NCBI RefSeq assembly: GCF_000955975.1
Contig: NZ_JYJF01000074.1
Location: 1 to 37,155 of the forward strand
Source: Saccharothrix sp. ST-888
GTDB lineage: Bacteria; Actinomycetota; Actinomycetes; Streptomycetales; Streptomycetaceae
Direction of reading: 5' to 3'
DNA: 37,155 bases
Shown here: one piece after another, positions 14,494 through 22,978 of the stretch
Layout of the letters: each line of letters begins with the position of its first letter
Position numbering within the stretch: position 1 is the first letter of the stretch
Notes under the pieces: model-generated
The model's input: the letters and a program-made list of their open reading frames with translations, nothing else
The model's database searches: none
What the model was told of the DNA's origin: nothing
Made by a program: the position numbers and the translations under genes

Positions 14494-16080
14494 ATGGCCA
14501 CAGCCGCACCTCAGCGGATCCCCGAAGCGATACACCGTCGTCGCTGGGTGATCCTGGGCACGCTGGTGCTCGCCCTGCTCGTCGTCGTCCTCGACAACTC
14601 GATTCTCAACGTGGCGATGAAGACCATCGCCTCGCCCGCCCCCACCGGCCTCGGCGCGAGCCAGAGCGACCTGGAATGGGCGATCAACTCGTACACGCTG
14701 GTCTTCGCCGGCCTGCTCTTCACCGCCGGTCTGCTCGGTGACCGGATCGGCCGGAAAAAGACCCTGCTCGGCGGCATGCTGGTGTTCGGGCTCGGCTCGC
14801 TGCTCTCCGCGCTGGCGTCCTCGCCCGGCCAGCTGATCACCTTCCGCGCGGTGATGGGCCTCGGCGGCGCCTTCGTGATGCCCGCCACGCTGGCCATCAT
14901 CATGAACGTCTTCGAGCGGCACGAGCAGCCCAAGGCGATCGGCATCTGGGCCGGGGCCGTGGGCCTGGCCATCGCGATCGGCCCGATCACCGGCGGCCTG
15001 CTGATCGAGCACTTCTGGTGGGGCTCGGTCTTCCTGATCAACGTCCCGATCGTGGCCGTCGCGCTGGTCGCGATGGCGCTGCTGGTCCCGGACTCGCGCG
15101 ACCCGAACCCCGGCAGGCTGGACCCGGTCGGTGTGGTGCTCTCCGTCATCGGCCTGGTCGCGCTGATCTTCGGCATCATCAAGGGCGGCGAGCTCGCCGA
15201 CTTCACCAAGCCCGCGGCCTGGGGCCCGCTGCTCGGCGGCCTGCTGGCGCTGGTCCTGTTCGTCCTGCACGAGAAGCGCACCGACCACCCGGCGCTGGAC
15301 GTCAGCTGGTTCCGCCGCAAGCAGTTCACCGGCTCCGTCGTGGTGATCGGCATGGTCTTCTTCGCGCTGATGGGCGTCTCCTTCTTCGGCGTCTTCTACA
15401 CCCAGAGCGTGCGCGGCTACAGCGCCCTGCAGGCCGGTGTGCTGATGCTGCCGATGGCCGCCGCCCAGATGGTCTTCGCCCCCCGGGCCCGCCTGGTGGT
15501 CGACCGCTTCGGGGTCCGCGCCACCTGCGCCGGCGGTATGGCGCTGATCGCGATCGGCTTCCTCGGCTACCTGCTGCTCGGCCTGACCACCTCGATCTGG
15601 GTGCTGGTCGTGCTCGGCTTCGTGATGGGCGCCGGGATGGCGCACGTGATGCCGCCGGTCACGGTCGCGATCATGGGCTCGCTGCCCCGCGAGAAGGCGG
15701 GCGCCGGGTCGGCGATCAACAACACCTTCCGCCAGGTCGGCGGTTCGCTCGGGGTCGCCGTCCTGGGTGCCGTGCTCTCCACCTCCTACCGGGACGGCGT
15801 GGCCGACCAGCTCGCCCAGCTCCCCGCCCCGCTGCGGGACAAGGCCGGGGAGTCCCTGGAGGCGACCATGGCGATCGCCGACGGCACCCACCACGCCGAA
15901 CTGATCGGCCCGGCCAAGGACGCCTTCATCCACGCGATGCACATCGTCTCCGGGCTCTCCGCCGGGATCACGGTGGTCGGCGTCCTGCTCGCCTGGTTCC
16001 TGCTCCCGGCCAAGGCCCCGGCCACCCCCGGTGGCGCGCCGCAGGCCCAGGCCGAACCGCAGCAGGCCGCCAAGGTCTGA
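14494..16080 (+). CDS. MFS multidrug exporter, DHA2 family (EmrB/QacA type)
   Basis: A 528-residue membrane protein of the 14-helix drug:H+ antiporter family. It has motif D1 (VVLDNSILNVA, about 31-41), motif A (GDRIGRKKTLLGG, about 82-94) and the exporter motif C (AIGPITGGLL), and ends in a cytoplasmic Pro/Gln/Ala-rich tail. The ATG at 14494 has GGACGGGA about ten bases upstream. The next gene on the same strand is a TetR regulator, and palindromes lie in the promoter region, so the usual arrangement of an exporter repressed by its TetR partner and induced by the exported compound is likely. A 12-bp hairpin after the stop should reduce read-through. The substrate cannot be read from sequence. 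Confidence 0.92.
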   Translation: MATAAPQRIPEAIHRRRWVILGTLVLALLVVVLDNSILNVAMKTIASPAPTGLGASQSDLEWAINSYTLVFAGLLFTAGLLGDRIGRKKTLLGGMLVFGLGSLLSALASSPGQLITFRAVMGLGGAFVMPATLAIIMNVFERHEQPKAIGIWAGAVGLAIAIGPITGGLLIEHFWWGSVFLINVPIVAVALVAMALLVPDSRDPNPGRLDPVGVVLSVIGLVALIFGIIKGGELADFTKPAAWGPLLGGLLALVLFVLHEKRTDHPALDVSWFRRKQFTGSVVVIGMVFFALMGVSFFGVFYTQSVRGYSALQAGVLMLPMAAAQMVFAPRARLVVDRFGVRATCAGGMALIAIGFLGYLLLGLTTSIWVLVVLGFVMGAGMAHVMPPVTVAIMGSLPREKAGAGSAINNTFRQVGGSLGVAVLGAVLSTSYRDGVADQLAQLPAPLRDKAGESLEATMAIADGTHHAELIGPAKDAFIHAMHIVSGLSAGITVVGVLLAWFLLPAKAPATPGGAPQAQAEPQQAAKV

Positions 16081-16084
16081 CCAT

Positions 16085-16117
16085 GGCCGCCGACCGTCCG
16101 GAAGGCGGTCGGCGGCC
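16085..16117 (+). terminator. hairpin after the DHA2 exporter gene
   Basis: A perfect 12-bp stem, GGCCGCCGACCG (16085-16096) with CGGTCGGCGGCC (16106-16117), with a nine-base loop, five bases after the exporter stop. A second stem follows (GCCACGGC with GCCGTGGC, about 16133-16152). Confidence 0.8.
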
Positions 16118-16227
16118 CGGCCGGACCAGGGGGCCACGGCACGGGCCGTGGCAGGAGAGGGGGCGGCCGCGGTCACGGACCGCGGTGGTGAGACGGATGG
16201 TGGAGAACGGCTGTGGAGAATAAGGCC

Positions 16228-16959
16228 ATGCAGATCGAGACCACGGCCCCGGCGCCCCGAGTCGAGCCCGAGTGCCCTGCCGCCGAGCCCTGTGCCCGGC
16301 GGCGGGGCCGTCCGCGCAGCGAGGCCGCGGAGCAGGCGATCGTCGCTGCCGTCGAGCGGCTGATGGGGGAGGGGGCCGGCCTGGCCGACCTCTCGATCGA
16401 GGGAATCGCCGCAGCGGCGGGCGTCGGCAAGGCCACCATCTACCGGCGCTGGCCCAACAAGGAGGCCCTGCTGGTCGACGTGGTCGCCCGGCTGGAGTCC
16501 CCCGAGCCCCAACTCACCGGCGGCACGGTGCGCGAGGAGCTCCTGGCGATGATGGAGTTCATGCGCCGCCGGGGCCTGGCCAAGCGCTCGCGCTGGGTGC
16601 TGAAGGCCGCGCTGGGCCAGCTGAACAGCTGGCCCGAGCTGCGGGCCAGGTACCACCAGCAGGTGATCGAACCGCGCCGCGAGCTGGTCCGGCAGATCGT
16701 CCGGCGCGGCGTCGCCGAGGGCCTGATCCGTTCCGACCTGGACACGGACCTGCTCTCCGAAGTGGTGATGGGACCGATACTGCTGCGCACCGTCTTCTGG
16801 GAGGAGGCGCCGCTCGACGATCCCGCGCTGGCCGAGCAGCTGGTCGACGCCCTCCTCAACGGCATCGCCGCCCCGGCCGCCGTCGATGCCCCGGCCGCCG
16901 GCCCGGTTCCCGCCCAGGACCGTGCCGTCGCGGGTTCGCCCGGTGGTGAATCTCACTGA
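16228..16959 (+). CDS. TetR-family transcriptional regulator
   Basis: A 243-residue repressor. The helix-turn-helix spans about residues 34-80 (RRGRPRSEAAEQAIVAAVERL, then SIEGIAAAAGVGKATIYRRW, then PNKEALLVDVV), preceded by an acidic leader. The C-terminal half is helical and would hold the ligand pocket and dimer face (EELLAMMEFM, GLIRSDLDTDLLSEVVMGPILLR), a layout seen in the AcrR-like TetR group with the TetR_C_11/16 type of ligand domain. The ATG at 16228 has GGAGA (16215-16219) eight bases upstream and is preferred over the GTG at 16213. Its position after the DHA2 exporter suggests that it represses that gene, perhaps through the inverted repeats at 14381-14457. It carries a flexible Ala/Pro tail. 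Confidence 0.9.
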   Translation: MQIETTAPAPRVEPECPAAEPCARRRGRPRSEAAEQAIVAAVERLMGEGAGLADLSIEGIAAAAGVGKATIYRRWPNKEALLVDVVARLESPEPQLTGGTVREELLAMMEFMRRRGLAKRSRWVLKAALGQLNSWPELRARYHQQVIEPRRELVRQIVRRGVAEGLIRSDLDTDLLSEVVMGPILLRTVFWEEAPLDDPALAEQLVDALLNGIAAPAAVDAPAAGPVPAQDRAVAGSPGGESH

Positions 16960-17079
16960 TCAGGTGCGCGCCGCAACCCCCCGCGACGATGGCTGCGTCT
17001 GTCCCGGCATAGGCTGATCCGAGAATCCGACAAAAGCGGCATCAGCTCGGTCAGACGGGGACGTACGGAGGATCAGGGC

Positions 17080-18123
17080 ATGGCGCAGCTGGACAGGGCA
17101 GTGGAACCCCAGGGCGGCGGGGACGACCCCGCCTCCTCGGGCACCACCGGCCGTCGGACCGGCCGTGCCAGGGTCGGTGCCTGGTGCCGCGGTTGGCGTC
17201 CCGCCGGGCGGCGCGGCTGGATCACCGCCGCTCTCGCGGTGCTGCTCGCCGGGCTGCTCGCCCTGCACTCCTCGCTGCCCAACTCCGTGGGCAACCTCGG
17301 CAGTCTGCTGGAGACGTTCCTGCCCTGGCTGGGCCTGGCCGTGCCGCTGCTGGTCGCGGTGGCGGTGCTGCGACGTTCGGCCGTCGCGCTGGCGGCGGTG
17401 CTGCTGCCCGCGATCGTCTGGCTCAACCTGTTCGGCGGGCTGCTCTTCGACAAGAGCAGCGGCAAGGGCGACTTCACCGTCCTCACCCACAACGTGGCCG
17501 CCGCCAACAGTGATCCGGCGGGTACCATCCGGCTGCTGAACAACTCCGGTGCGCAGATCGTCGCCCTGGAGGAGCTGGCCGGGCAGGCCGTCCCGACCTA
17601 CGCGGCGGGGCTGGCGGCCGCCTACCCGTACCACGCGGTGGAGGGCACCGTCGGCCTCTGGTCGAAGTACCCGCTCGGTGATGTCTCCGAGGTGGACATC
17701 AAGATCGGCTGGACCAGGGCCTTCCGTGCCACCGTGACCACCCCGCAGGGCCCGCTGGCGGTGTTCGTCGCGCACCTGCCGTCCGTCCGCGTGAAGTTCG
17801 ACGCGGGCTTCACCGCGGGTCAGCGGGATGTCAGCGCGCAGGCGCTGGGCGACGCCATCGAGGCCGAGCACCTGAAGAAGGTACTGCTGCTCGGCGACCT
17901 CAACGGCACCATGAACGACCGCAGCCTGGCCCCGATCACCTCGCAGATGCGCTCGGCCCAGGGCGCCGCCGGGGACGGCTTCGGCTTCAGCTGGCCCGCG
18001 TCCTTCCCGATGGCCCGGATCGACCAGATCATGAGCAAGGGCGGCCTCAAGCCCACCGACTCCCGGACCCTGCCCGCCGACGGCAGCGACCACCTCGCCA
18101 TCGCCGCCTCCTTCACGTACTGA
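17080..18123 (+). CDS. membrane-anchored endonuclease/exonuclease/phosphatase (EEP) family protein
   Basis: A 347-residue protein with a cytoplasmic N-terminal tail, three hydrophobic helices (about 48-64, 79-97 and 101-122) and an extracytoplasmic EEP catalytic domain (about 130-347). The family's catalytic positions are visible: N138 (LTHNVA), E164/E165 (VALEEL), H232 (VAHLPS), D273 and N275 (GDLNGT), D315 (RIDQIM), and D337-H338 (GSDHLA). EEP enzymes hydrolyse phosphodiester or phosphomonoester bonds in nucleic acids, phosphoinositides or sphingomyelin; the substrate here is unknown. The ATG at 17080 has GGAGGA (17067-17072) seven bases upstream. The gene converges on nadE at a strong shared terminator. 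Confidence 0.88.
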   Translation: MAQLDRAVEPQGGGDDPASSGTTGRRTGRARVGAWCRGWRPAGRRGWITAALAVLLAGLLALHSSLPNSVGNLGSLLETFLPWLGLAVPLLVAVAVLRRSAVALAAVLLPAIVWLNLFGGLLFDKSSGKGDFTVLTHNVAAANSDPAGTIRLLNNSGAQIVALEELAGQAVPTYAAGLAAAYPYHAVEGTVGLWSKYPLGDVSEVDIKIGWTRAFRATVTTPQGPLAVFVAHLPSVRVKFDAGFTAGQRDVSAQALGDAIEAEHLKKVLLLGDLNGTMNDRSLAPITSQMRSAQGAAGDGFGFSWPASFPMARIDQIMSKGGLKPTDSRTLPADGSDHLAIAASFTY

Positions 18124-18205
18124 GCCCTTCATGTGCTGAGCCGGGCGCCGGGGGACCGAGCGGCTCGACCGCTTCCTGCACCACTGCTCGGCGTTGATGC
18201 GGGAA

Positions 18206-18241
18206 GGCCCCGCAGTGCTGTGACAACAGCGCTGCGGGGCC
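18206..18241. terminator. bidirectional hairpin terminator
   Basis: A 16-bp stem, GGCCCCGCAGTGCTGT (18206-18221) with ACAGCGCTGCGGGGCC (18226-18241), with one T-G wobble and a GACA tetraloop. It lies between the convergent EEP and nadE genes. Confidence 0.9.
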
Positions 18242-18258
18242 GACGGGTTGACGGCGCG

Positions 18259-20013
18259 TCAGCCGCGGCGCCAGCGGTTGGTGATCGGGAGGCGGCGGTC
18301 CCGGCCGAAGCCCTTGACGGAGATCTTGGGGCCCGGCGGGTACTGGCGGCGCTTGTACTCGGCGGTGTCCACCAGGCGGACGATGCGGTCGACCAGCTCG
18401 GGGTCGAACCCGGCGGCGACGATGGCGTCGCGGCCCTGGTCGCCCTCGACGTAGAGGTCGAGGACGGTGTCCAGCAGGTCGTAGTCCGGCAGCGAGTCGG
18501 TGTCGACCTGGTCGGGGCGCAGCTCGGCGGACGGCGGCTTGGAGATGGTGTTCTCCGGGATCGGCGGGGTCTCGCCGCGCCGGACGGCCTCCTCGTTGCG
18601 CCAGGAGGCGAGCCGGAAGAGCAGCGACTTGTAGACGTCCTTGATCGGCCCGTACGCGCCGACCGAGTCGCCGTAGAGGGTGGAGTAGCCGACGGCGAGC
18701 TCGCTCTTGTTGCCGGGGGCCAGCACGATGTGGCCCTCCTGGTTGGAGATCGCCATCAGCATCGTGCCGCGCAGCCGGGACTGGAGGTTCTCCTCGGCGA
18801 GGCCGGTCAGGCCGAGGGACTCCATGTAGGCGTCGAACATCGGGGCGATGGAGACGGTGCGGAAGTTGAGGCCGGTGCGCTCGGCCAGCTCGGCGGCGTC
18901 GTCGCGGGAGTGCTGCGAGGAGTAGCGGCTGGGCATGGAGACGCAGTGCACGTTCTCGGCGCCGACGGCGTCCACCGCGATGGTGGCGACCAGCGCGGAG
19001 TCGATGCCGCCGGAGAGTCCGATCAGCACGGACTTGAAGCCGTTCTTGCGGACGTACGCCCGGGTGCCGGTGACCAGGGCCTGGTAGATCTCCGCCTCGT
19101 CGCCCACCTCGGGGGCGATCCCGGGCGTGACCCGCTCGGCGGGGGCGGGCAGCGGCTCGCCGCCGAGGTCGGTGCGGACCAGCCGGAGGCCGTCGCTGAG
19201 CAGCAGCCCGTCGGTCTGGTCCGAGGTGGCGGCGGGCAGGTTCAGGTCGAGGATCAGCAGGCTCTCCTCGAACTTCGGTCCCCGGGCCAGTACTTCGCCG
19301 TCGGCGGCGACCACCAGCGAGTCGCCGTCGAAGATCAGCTCGTCCTGGGCGCCGACCATGTTCAGGTAGACCAGCGGGCAGCCCGCCTCGGCGGCCCGGC
19401 GTGCGACCAGCTCCAGCCGGACGTCGTCCTTGTTCCGCTCGTACGGCGAGCCGTTGATCGACAGCAGCAGGCCGGCCCCGGCCTCGCGGGCGGCGGCGAC
19501 CCGGCCGCCGTCCTGCCAGATGTCCTCGCAGATGGCCAGCGCGACGTCCACGCCGTGCAGGCGCAGGACGGAGAGCTGGTTGCCGGGGACGAAGTAGCGG
19601 TACTCGTCGAAGACGCCGTAGTTGGGCAGGTAGTGCTTGGCGAAACGGTTCGCCACCGTGCCGCGGTGCAGCACCGCCGCGCAGTTCTGCGGCGACCCGG
19701 CCGGGCGGCCCGCCCTCGGCACGTCCTGCTCGGAGCGGCCGAGGTAGCCGACCACCACCGGCAGCTCGCCCAGGCCCTCGGCGGCGAGCCGCTCGGCCAG
19801 CTCGACCAGCGCGGTCCTGGACGCCTCGACGAAGGAGCGGCGCAGGGCGAGGTCCTCGACGGGGTACCCGGTCAGCATCAGCTCGGGAAAGGCGACCAGC
19901 TGGGCGCCTGCCTCGGCGGCCTTCCTGGTCCAGTGCACCACCTCATCGCTGTTGCGTGCGATGTCACCGACCCAGGGGTCGATCTGGCTCAGGGCGAGAC
20001 GGAGATTGGGCAT
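18259..20013 (-). CDS. nadE: glutamine-dependent NAD+ synthetase
   Basis: The 584-residue enzyme makes NAD+ from deamido-NAD+, ATP and glutamine, the last step of NAD synthesis. The N-terminal nitrilase-type glutaminase domain (about 1-270) carries the triad E44 (FPEL), K126 (KHYLPNYGVFDE) and C162 (ICEDIW). The C-terminal synthetase domain begins at about 310 and has the ATP-pyrophosphatase loop SGGIDS (334-339), followed by SRYSSQHSRDDA and NKSELAVGYSTLYGD. Length and order match bacterial glutamine-dependent NadE and are shorter than the roughly 680-residue M. tuberculosis form. The gene is divergent from glnA2 across 254 bases and ends at a terminator shared with the EEP gene. Confidence 0.96.
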   Translation of the reverse strand: MPNLRLALSQIDPWVGDIARNSDEVVHWTRKAAEAGAQLVAFPELMLTGYPVEDLALRRSFVEASRTALVELAERLAAEGLGELPVVVGYLGRSEQDVPRAGRPAGSPQNCAAVLHRGTVANRFAKHYLPNYGVFDEYRYFVPGNQLSVLRLHGVDVALAICEDIWQDGGRVAAAREAGAGLLLSINGSPYERNKDDVRLELVARRAAEAGCPLVYLNMVGAQDELIFDGDSLVVAADGEVLARGPKFEESLLILDLNLPAATSDQTDGLLLSDGLRLVRTDLGGEPLPAPAERVTPGIAPEVGDEAEIYQALVTGTRAYVRKNGFKSVLIGLSGGIDSALVATIAVDAVGAENVHCVSMPSRYSSQHSRDDAAELAERTGLNFRTVSIAPMFDAYMESLGLTGLAEENLQSRLRGTMLMAISNQEGHIVLAPGNKSELAVGYSTLYGDSVGAYGPIKDVYKSLLFRLASWRNEEAVRRGETPPIPENTISKPPSAELRPDQVDTDSLPDYDLLDTVLDLYVEGDQGRDAIVAAGFDPELVDRIVRLVDTAEYKRRQYPPGPKISVKGFGRDRRLPITNRWRRG

Positions 20014-20229
20014 GCCATGAGTGTAATCGTCTAACTGACGTTATGTCGCGGGCGGGGTCCGTCACTCGGTGCGGGGGGCCGTGCGCGCGCTGCCTCCGGG
20101 TGCTCAGGAGGTGGTCCGGTGGGCGTTCTGCGGACGGTCCAGGTGTCGGCAAGTCGGTGTGGATCGGCCATGATGGGGGCAGCCGCTCTGTGAGCCGCTT
20201 CCGCCGGTCGCTTTCGCGTGCTTCCGGGC

Positions 20230-20245
20230 GTAACACGAACGTAAA
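20230..20245 (+). promoter_or_regulatory. possible GlnR half-site upstream of glnA2
   Basis: GTAAC (20230-20234), six bases, then GTAAA (20241-20245) resembles the a-site/b-site spacing of streptomycete GlnR boxes (GTNAC, six bases, GAAAC). The second half matches only partly, and the site is only 22 bases before the ATG, so this is tentative. Confidence 0.25.
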
Positions 20246-20267
20246 GAGCAGAGGTGAGACTGTCCCC

Positions 20268-21629
20268 ATGGGCAAGCAGCAGGAGTTCGTGCTTCGTACG
20301 CTCGAAGAGCGTGACATCCGTTTTGTCCGGCTGTGGTTCACCGATGTGCTCGGGTTCCTGAAGTCGGTCGCAGTGGCACCCGCCGAGCTGGAGCAGGCCT
20401 TCGAGGAGGGTATCGGCTTCGACGGTTCGGCGATCGAGGGATTCGCCCGGGTGTACGAGTCCGACATGATCGCCAAGCCGGATCCGACCACCTTCCAGAT
20501 ACTGCCGTGGCGCTCGGAGACCCCGGGGACCGCGCGGATGTTCTGCGACATCCTGATGCCGGACGGCTCGCCCTCGTACGCCGACCCGCGCTTCGTGCTC
20601 AAGCGCACCCTGGAGAAGGCCTCCGAGCAGGGCTTCACCTTCTACACCCACCCGGAGATCGAGTTCTTCCTGCTGAAGAACCTCCCCGGCGACGGCACCG
20701 CGCCCATCCCCGCCGACCAGTCCGGCTACTTCGACCACACCCCGCGCGGCGTCGGCCACGACTTCCGCCGCCAGGCGATCACCATGCTGGAGTCGATGGG
20801 CATCTCGGTGGAGTTCTCCCACCACGAGGGCGCCCCCGGCCAGCAGGAGATCGACCTGCGCTACGCCGACGCGCTCTCCACCGCCGACAACATCATGACC
20901 TTCCGCCTGGTCATGAAGGAGGTCGCGCTGGAGCAGGGCGTGCACGCCAGCTTCATGCCCAAGCCCTTCTCCGACCACCCCGGCTCGGGGATGCACACCC
21001 ACGTCTCGCTCTTCGAGGGCGACCGCAACGCCTTCCACGAGTCCGGCGCCGAGTACCAGCTGTCCAAGGTCGGCCGCTCCTTCATCGCCGGCCTGCTGCG
21101 GCACGCCGCCGAGACCGCCGCCGTCACCAACCAGTGGGTCAACTCCTACAAGCGGATCTGGGGCGGCTCGCAGCGCACCGCGGGCGCGGGCGGCGAGGCC
21201 CCCTCCTACATCTGCTGGGGCCACAACAACCGCTCGGCGCTGATCCGGGTCCCGATGTACAAGCCGGGCAAGCAGGGGTCCACCAGAGTCGAGGTCCGCT
21301 CGCTGGACACCGGCTGCAACCCCTACCTCGCCTACGCGGTCACCCTGGCCGCCGGCCTCAAGGGCATCGAGGAGGGCTACGAACTGCCCCCCGGCGCCGA
21401 CGACGACGTCTGGGCCCTCTCCGACGCCGAGCGCCGCGCGATGGGCATCCAGCCGATGCCGCAGAACCTCGGCGAGGCGATCGACCTGATGCAGCGCAGC
21501 GAACTGGTCGCGGAGACCCTCGGTGAGCACGTCTTCGACTTCTTCCTGCGCAACAAGCGCCAGGAGTGGGAGGAGTACCGCTCCGAGGTCACCCCGTTCG
21601 AGCTGCGCAAGAACCTCCAGGTGCTCTGA
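20268..21629 (+). CDS. glnA2: glutamine synthetase-like gamma-glutamylpolyamine synthetase (GlnA2 type)
   Basis: A 453-residue GS-I fold protein starting MGKQQEFVLRTLEERDIRFV. As I remember it, S. coelicolor GlnA2 matches it closely, and that protein has been shown to couple glutamate to polyamines rather than ammonia. Present are the Asp of the latch loop (D52 in GFDGSAIEG), HPEIEFFL, SHHEGAPGQQEIDLRYADAL, GSGMHTHVSLF, GGEAPSYICWGHNNRSALIRVP and RVEVRS. Two points argue against ordinary glutamine synthetase: the ammonium-site Ser (S53 of the E. coli enzyme) is Ala55, and the C-terminus is FELRKNLQVL. A Tyr at the adenylylation position is kept (Y371 in GYELPP). GAGGTG (20251-20256) precedes the ATG. 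The gene is divergent from nadE. Confidence 0.85.
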   Translation: MGKQQEFVLRTLEERDIRFVRLWFTDVLGFLKSVAVAPAELEQAFEEGIGFDGSAIEGFARVYESDMIAKPDPTTFQILPWRSETPGTARMFCDILMPDGSPSYADPRFVLKRTLEKASEQGFTFYTHPEIEFFLLKNLPGDGTAPIPADQSGYFDHTPRGVGHDFRRQAITMLESMGISVEFSHHEGAPGQQEIDLRYADALSTADNIMTFRLVMKEVALEQGVHASFMPKPFSDHPGSGMHTHVSLFEGDRNAFHESGAEYQLSKVGRSFIAGLLRHAAETAAVTNQWVNSYKRIWGGSQRTAGAGGEAPSYICWGHNNRSALIRVPMYKPGKQGSTRVEVRSLDTGCNPYLAYAVTLAAGLKGIEEGYELPPGADDDVWALSDAERRAMGIQPMPQNLGEAIDLMQRSELVAETLGEHVFDFFLRNKRQEWEEYRSEVTPFELRKNLQVL

Positions 21630-21648
21630 GCCCAGCCGCGGCACTTCC

Positions 21649-21681
21649 AGGGCCCGCTCCGTCGGTGACGGGGCGGGCCCT
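21649..21681. terminator. bidirectional hairpin terminator after glnA2
   Basis: A 15-bp stem, AGGGCCCGCTCCGTC (21649-21663) with GACGGGGCGGGCCCT (21667-21681), with one T-G wobble and a three-base loop. It lies between the convergent glnA2 and acyltransferase genes. Confidence 0.85.
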
Positions 21682-21687
21682 GTCGTG

Positions 21688-22791
21688 TCAGGTCGCGGAG
21701 CGGCTCGGCGCGAGCGGGCGGGGAAGTGCGGTGGCGGGGCCGCGCAGGCGGCGTTCGCAGGGGCGTTCCACGTAGTGGTGGAGGGCGGCGGCGAGCGCCA
21801 GGGTCACGGTGAGCAGGGTGAGCCAGCCGGCCAGGGCGGCGGCGCCCCGGGCGGGGTGGCCGAACGCGTGGAGCCAGCAGCGGACGACGATCTCGTGGGT
21901 CAGGTACCAGGCGAACGACCAGTCGCCGAGGCGGACCCAGAGCGGGTGGGCCGGCCAGGCGGCACGGACCTGGCCGGTCCGCGCGGCGGTGAGGTCGGCC
22001 TGGGCGGCGGCGGTGATCAGAGCGGCGAACAGCGGGGCGGAGAGCAGCTGGGAGGCCGAGTACGGGCTGTCCCAGGCGCTGTCGGGGACCGCCTGGGACC
22101 AGGGGATCAGGAGGAGGTGCCAGGCGGCGACGGCCAGGGCGGTCCACCCGAGCGGCAGGCGGGGGAGCCGCCCCCGTCGCAGGGCCAGCCCCACCGCCAT
22201 GCCGAGCAGGAACTGCGGGGTGCGGGTCGGCGGCAGGTAGTCCAGCAGCCAGCTGCGCAGCGCCGGGTCGGCGACCGCGGCGCCCGCCAGCCACAGCAGC
22301 GGGCCGAGCGCCAGGCAGAGCAGGGCGAGCGGGCGCAGCCGACGCGGGGTCAGGGCGGGCAGCAGTACGGGGAAGAGCAGGTAGAACCAGCCCTCGTCGC
22401 CCAGTGACCAGCCGGCCGGGTTGCCGCCCATGGTGAGGGACCGGAACCACGGGTGCAGCAGGAGCAGTGAGCAGAGCGCCGCCCTGAGCGGCAGGGCGGT
22501 CCCGATCCAGGCGTACGCCGCGAGTGAGAGCCCGGTCGCCAGCGCGTGCAGGGGCCAGATCCGGGCCAGCCGACGGCGGTAGAAGCGGGTGGCGGGGTTC
22601 GGGTCGTCGGCGTACGTCCAGGCCAGGACGGAGCCGGAGAGGACGAAGAAGAAGGTCACCCCGCTGCGTCCGTACCAGACCGCCGGGCCGACCAGGGGGA
22701 GCCCGCCCACCTGGCGGGCCAGGTGGTAGAGCACCACCAGCAGTGCGGCCCAGAAGCGGAGCCCGGTGAGCGAGGGCAGACGTGCGGGCAT
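21688..22791 (-). CDS. acyltransferase 3 family membrane protein
   Basis: A 367-residue integral membrane protein with about ten hydrophobic segments and the landmarks of acyltransferase family 3: LPSLTGLRFWAALLVVLYHL (with the conserved H23), GRSGVTFFFVLSG and FYRRRLARIWPLH near the N-terminus. The C-terminal end carries WYLTHEI and a typical HHYVERPCERRL membrane-to-cytoplasm transition. Such proteins move acyl groups onto sugars, lipids, antibiotics or surface polymers. No sugar or polyketide genes flank it, so the acceptor is unknown. The start at 22791 is supported by CAGGA about seven bases upstream. It is divergent from the conservon. Confidence 0.88.
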   Translation of the reverse strand: MPARLPSLTGLRFWAALLVVLYHLARQVGGLPLVGPAVWYGRSGVTFFFVLSGSVLAWTYADDPNPATRFYRRRLARIWPLHALATGLSLAAYAWIGTALPLRAALCSLLLLHPWFRSLTMGGNPAGWSLGDEGWFYLLFPVLLPALTPRRLRPLALLCLALGPLLWLAGAAVADPALRSWLLDYLPPTRTPQFLLGMAVGLALRRGRLPRLPLGWTALAVAAWHLLLIPWSQAVPDSAWDSPYSASQLLSAPLFAALITAAAQADLTAARTGQVRAAWPAHPLWVRLGDWSFAWYLTHEIVVRCWLHAFGHPARGAAALAGWLTLLTVTLALAAALHHYVERPCERRLRGPATALPRPLAPSRSAT

Positions 22792-22859
22792 CGAGGGTCC
22801 TGAGGCCGGGGCGGAGCGGGCTCAGGTCTAACTGGGCGGTGAGCACGAGGTGACGGAAA

Positions 22860-22960
22860 GTCAACAAATGGGTGGGTTTTTTCTCGGAGTTATGCACTGT
22901 GACTAATATCCATCTGTCAATGTTCTTACCAGATCTGACCGGTCGTGAACGGCTGGTGTC
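22860..22960 (+). promoter_or_regulatory. AT-rich promoter region of the conservon
   Basis: The divergent gap between the acyltransferase gene and cvnA contains a distinctly AT-rich stretch, with TAATAT at 22904-22909 as a candidate -10. I see no good -35 at normal spacing, so it may use an alternative sigma factor or an activator. Confidence 0.35.
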
Positions 22961-22978
22961 GTCTTCAAGGAGCATGCC

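Noticed and set aside
14434..16956. 840-codon open frame antisense to the exporter and TetR genes
   Set aside because: It spans two real genes and their intergenic hairpins and has repetitive His/Asp/Gln composition, as expected of an antisense frame.
18133..20034. 633-codon open frame antisense to nadE
   Set aside because: nadE has both catalytic domains intact. The antisense product has no domain and repetitive composition.
20268..21629. Call as the main glutamine synthetase GlnA
   Set aside because: The N-terminus, the C-terminus and the Ser-to-Ala change at the ammonium site fit the GlnA2 polyamine ligase better.
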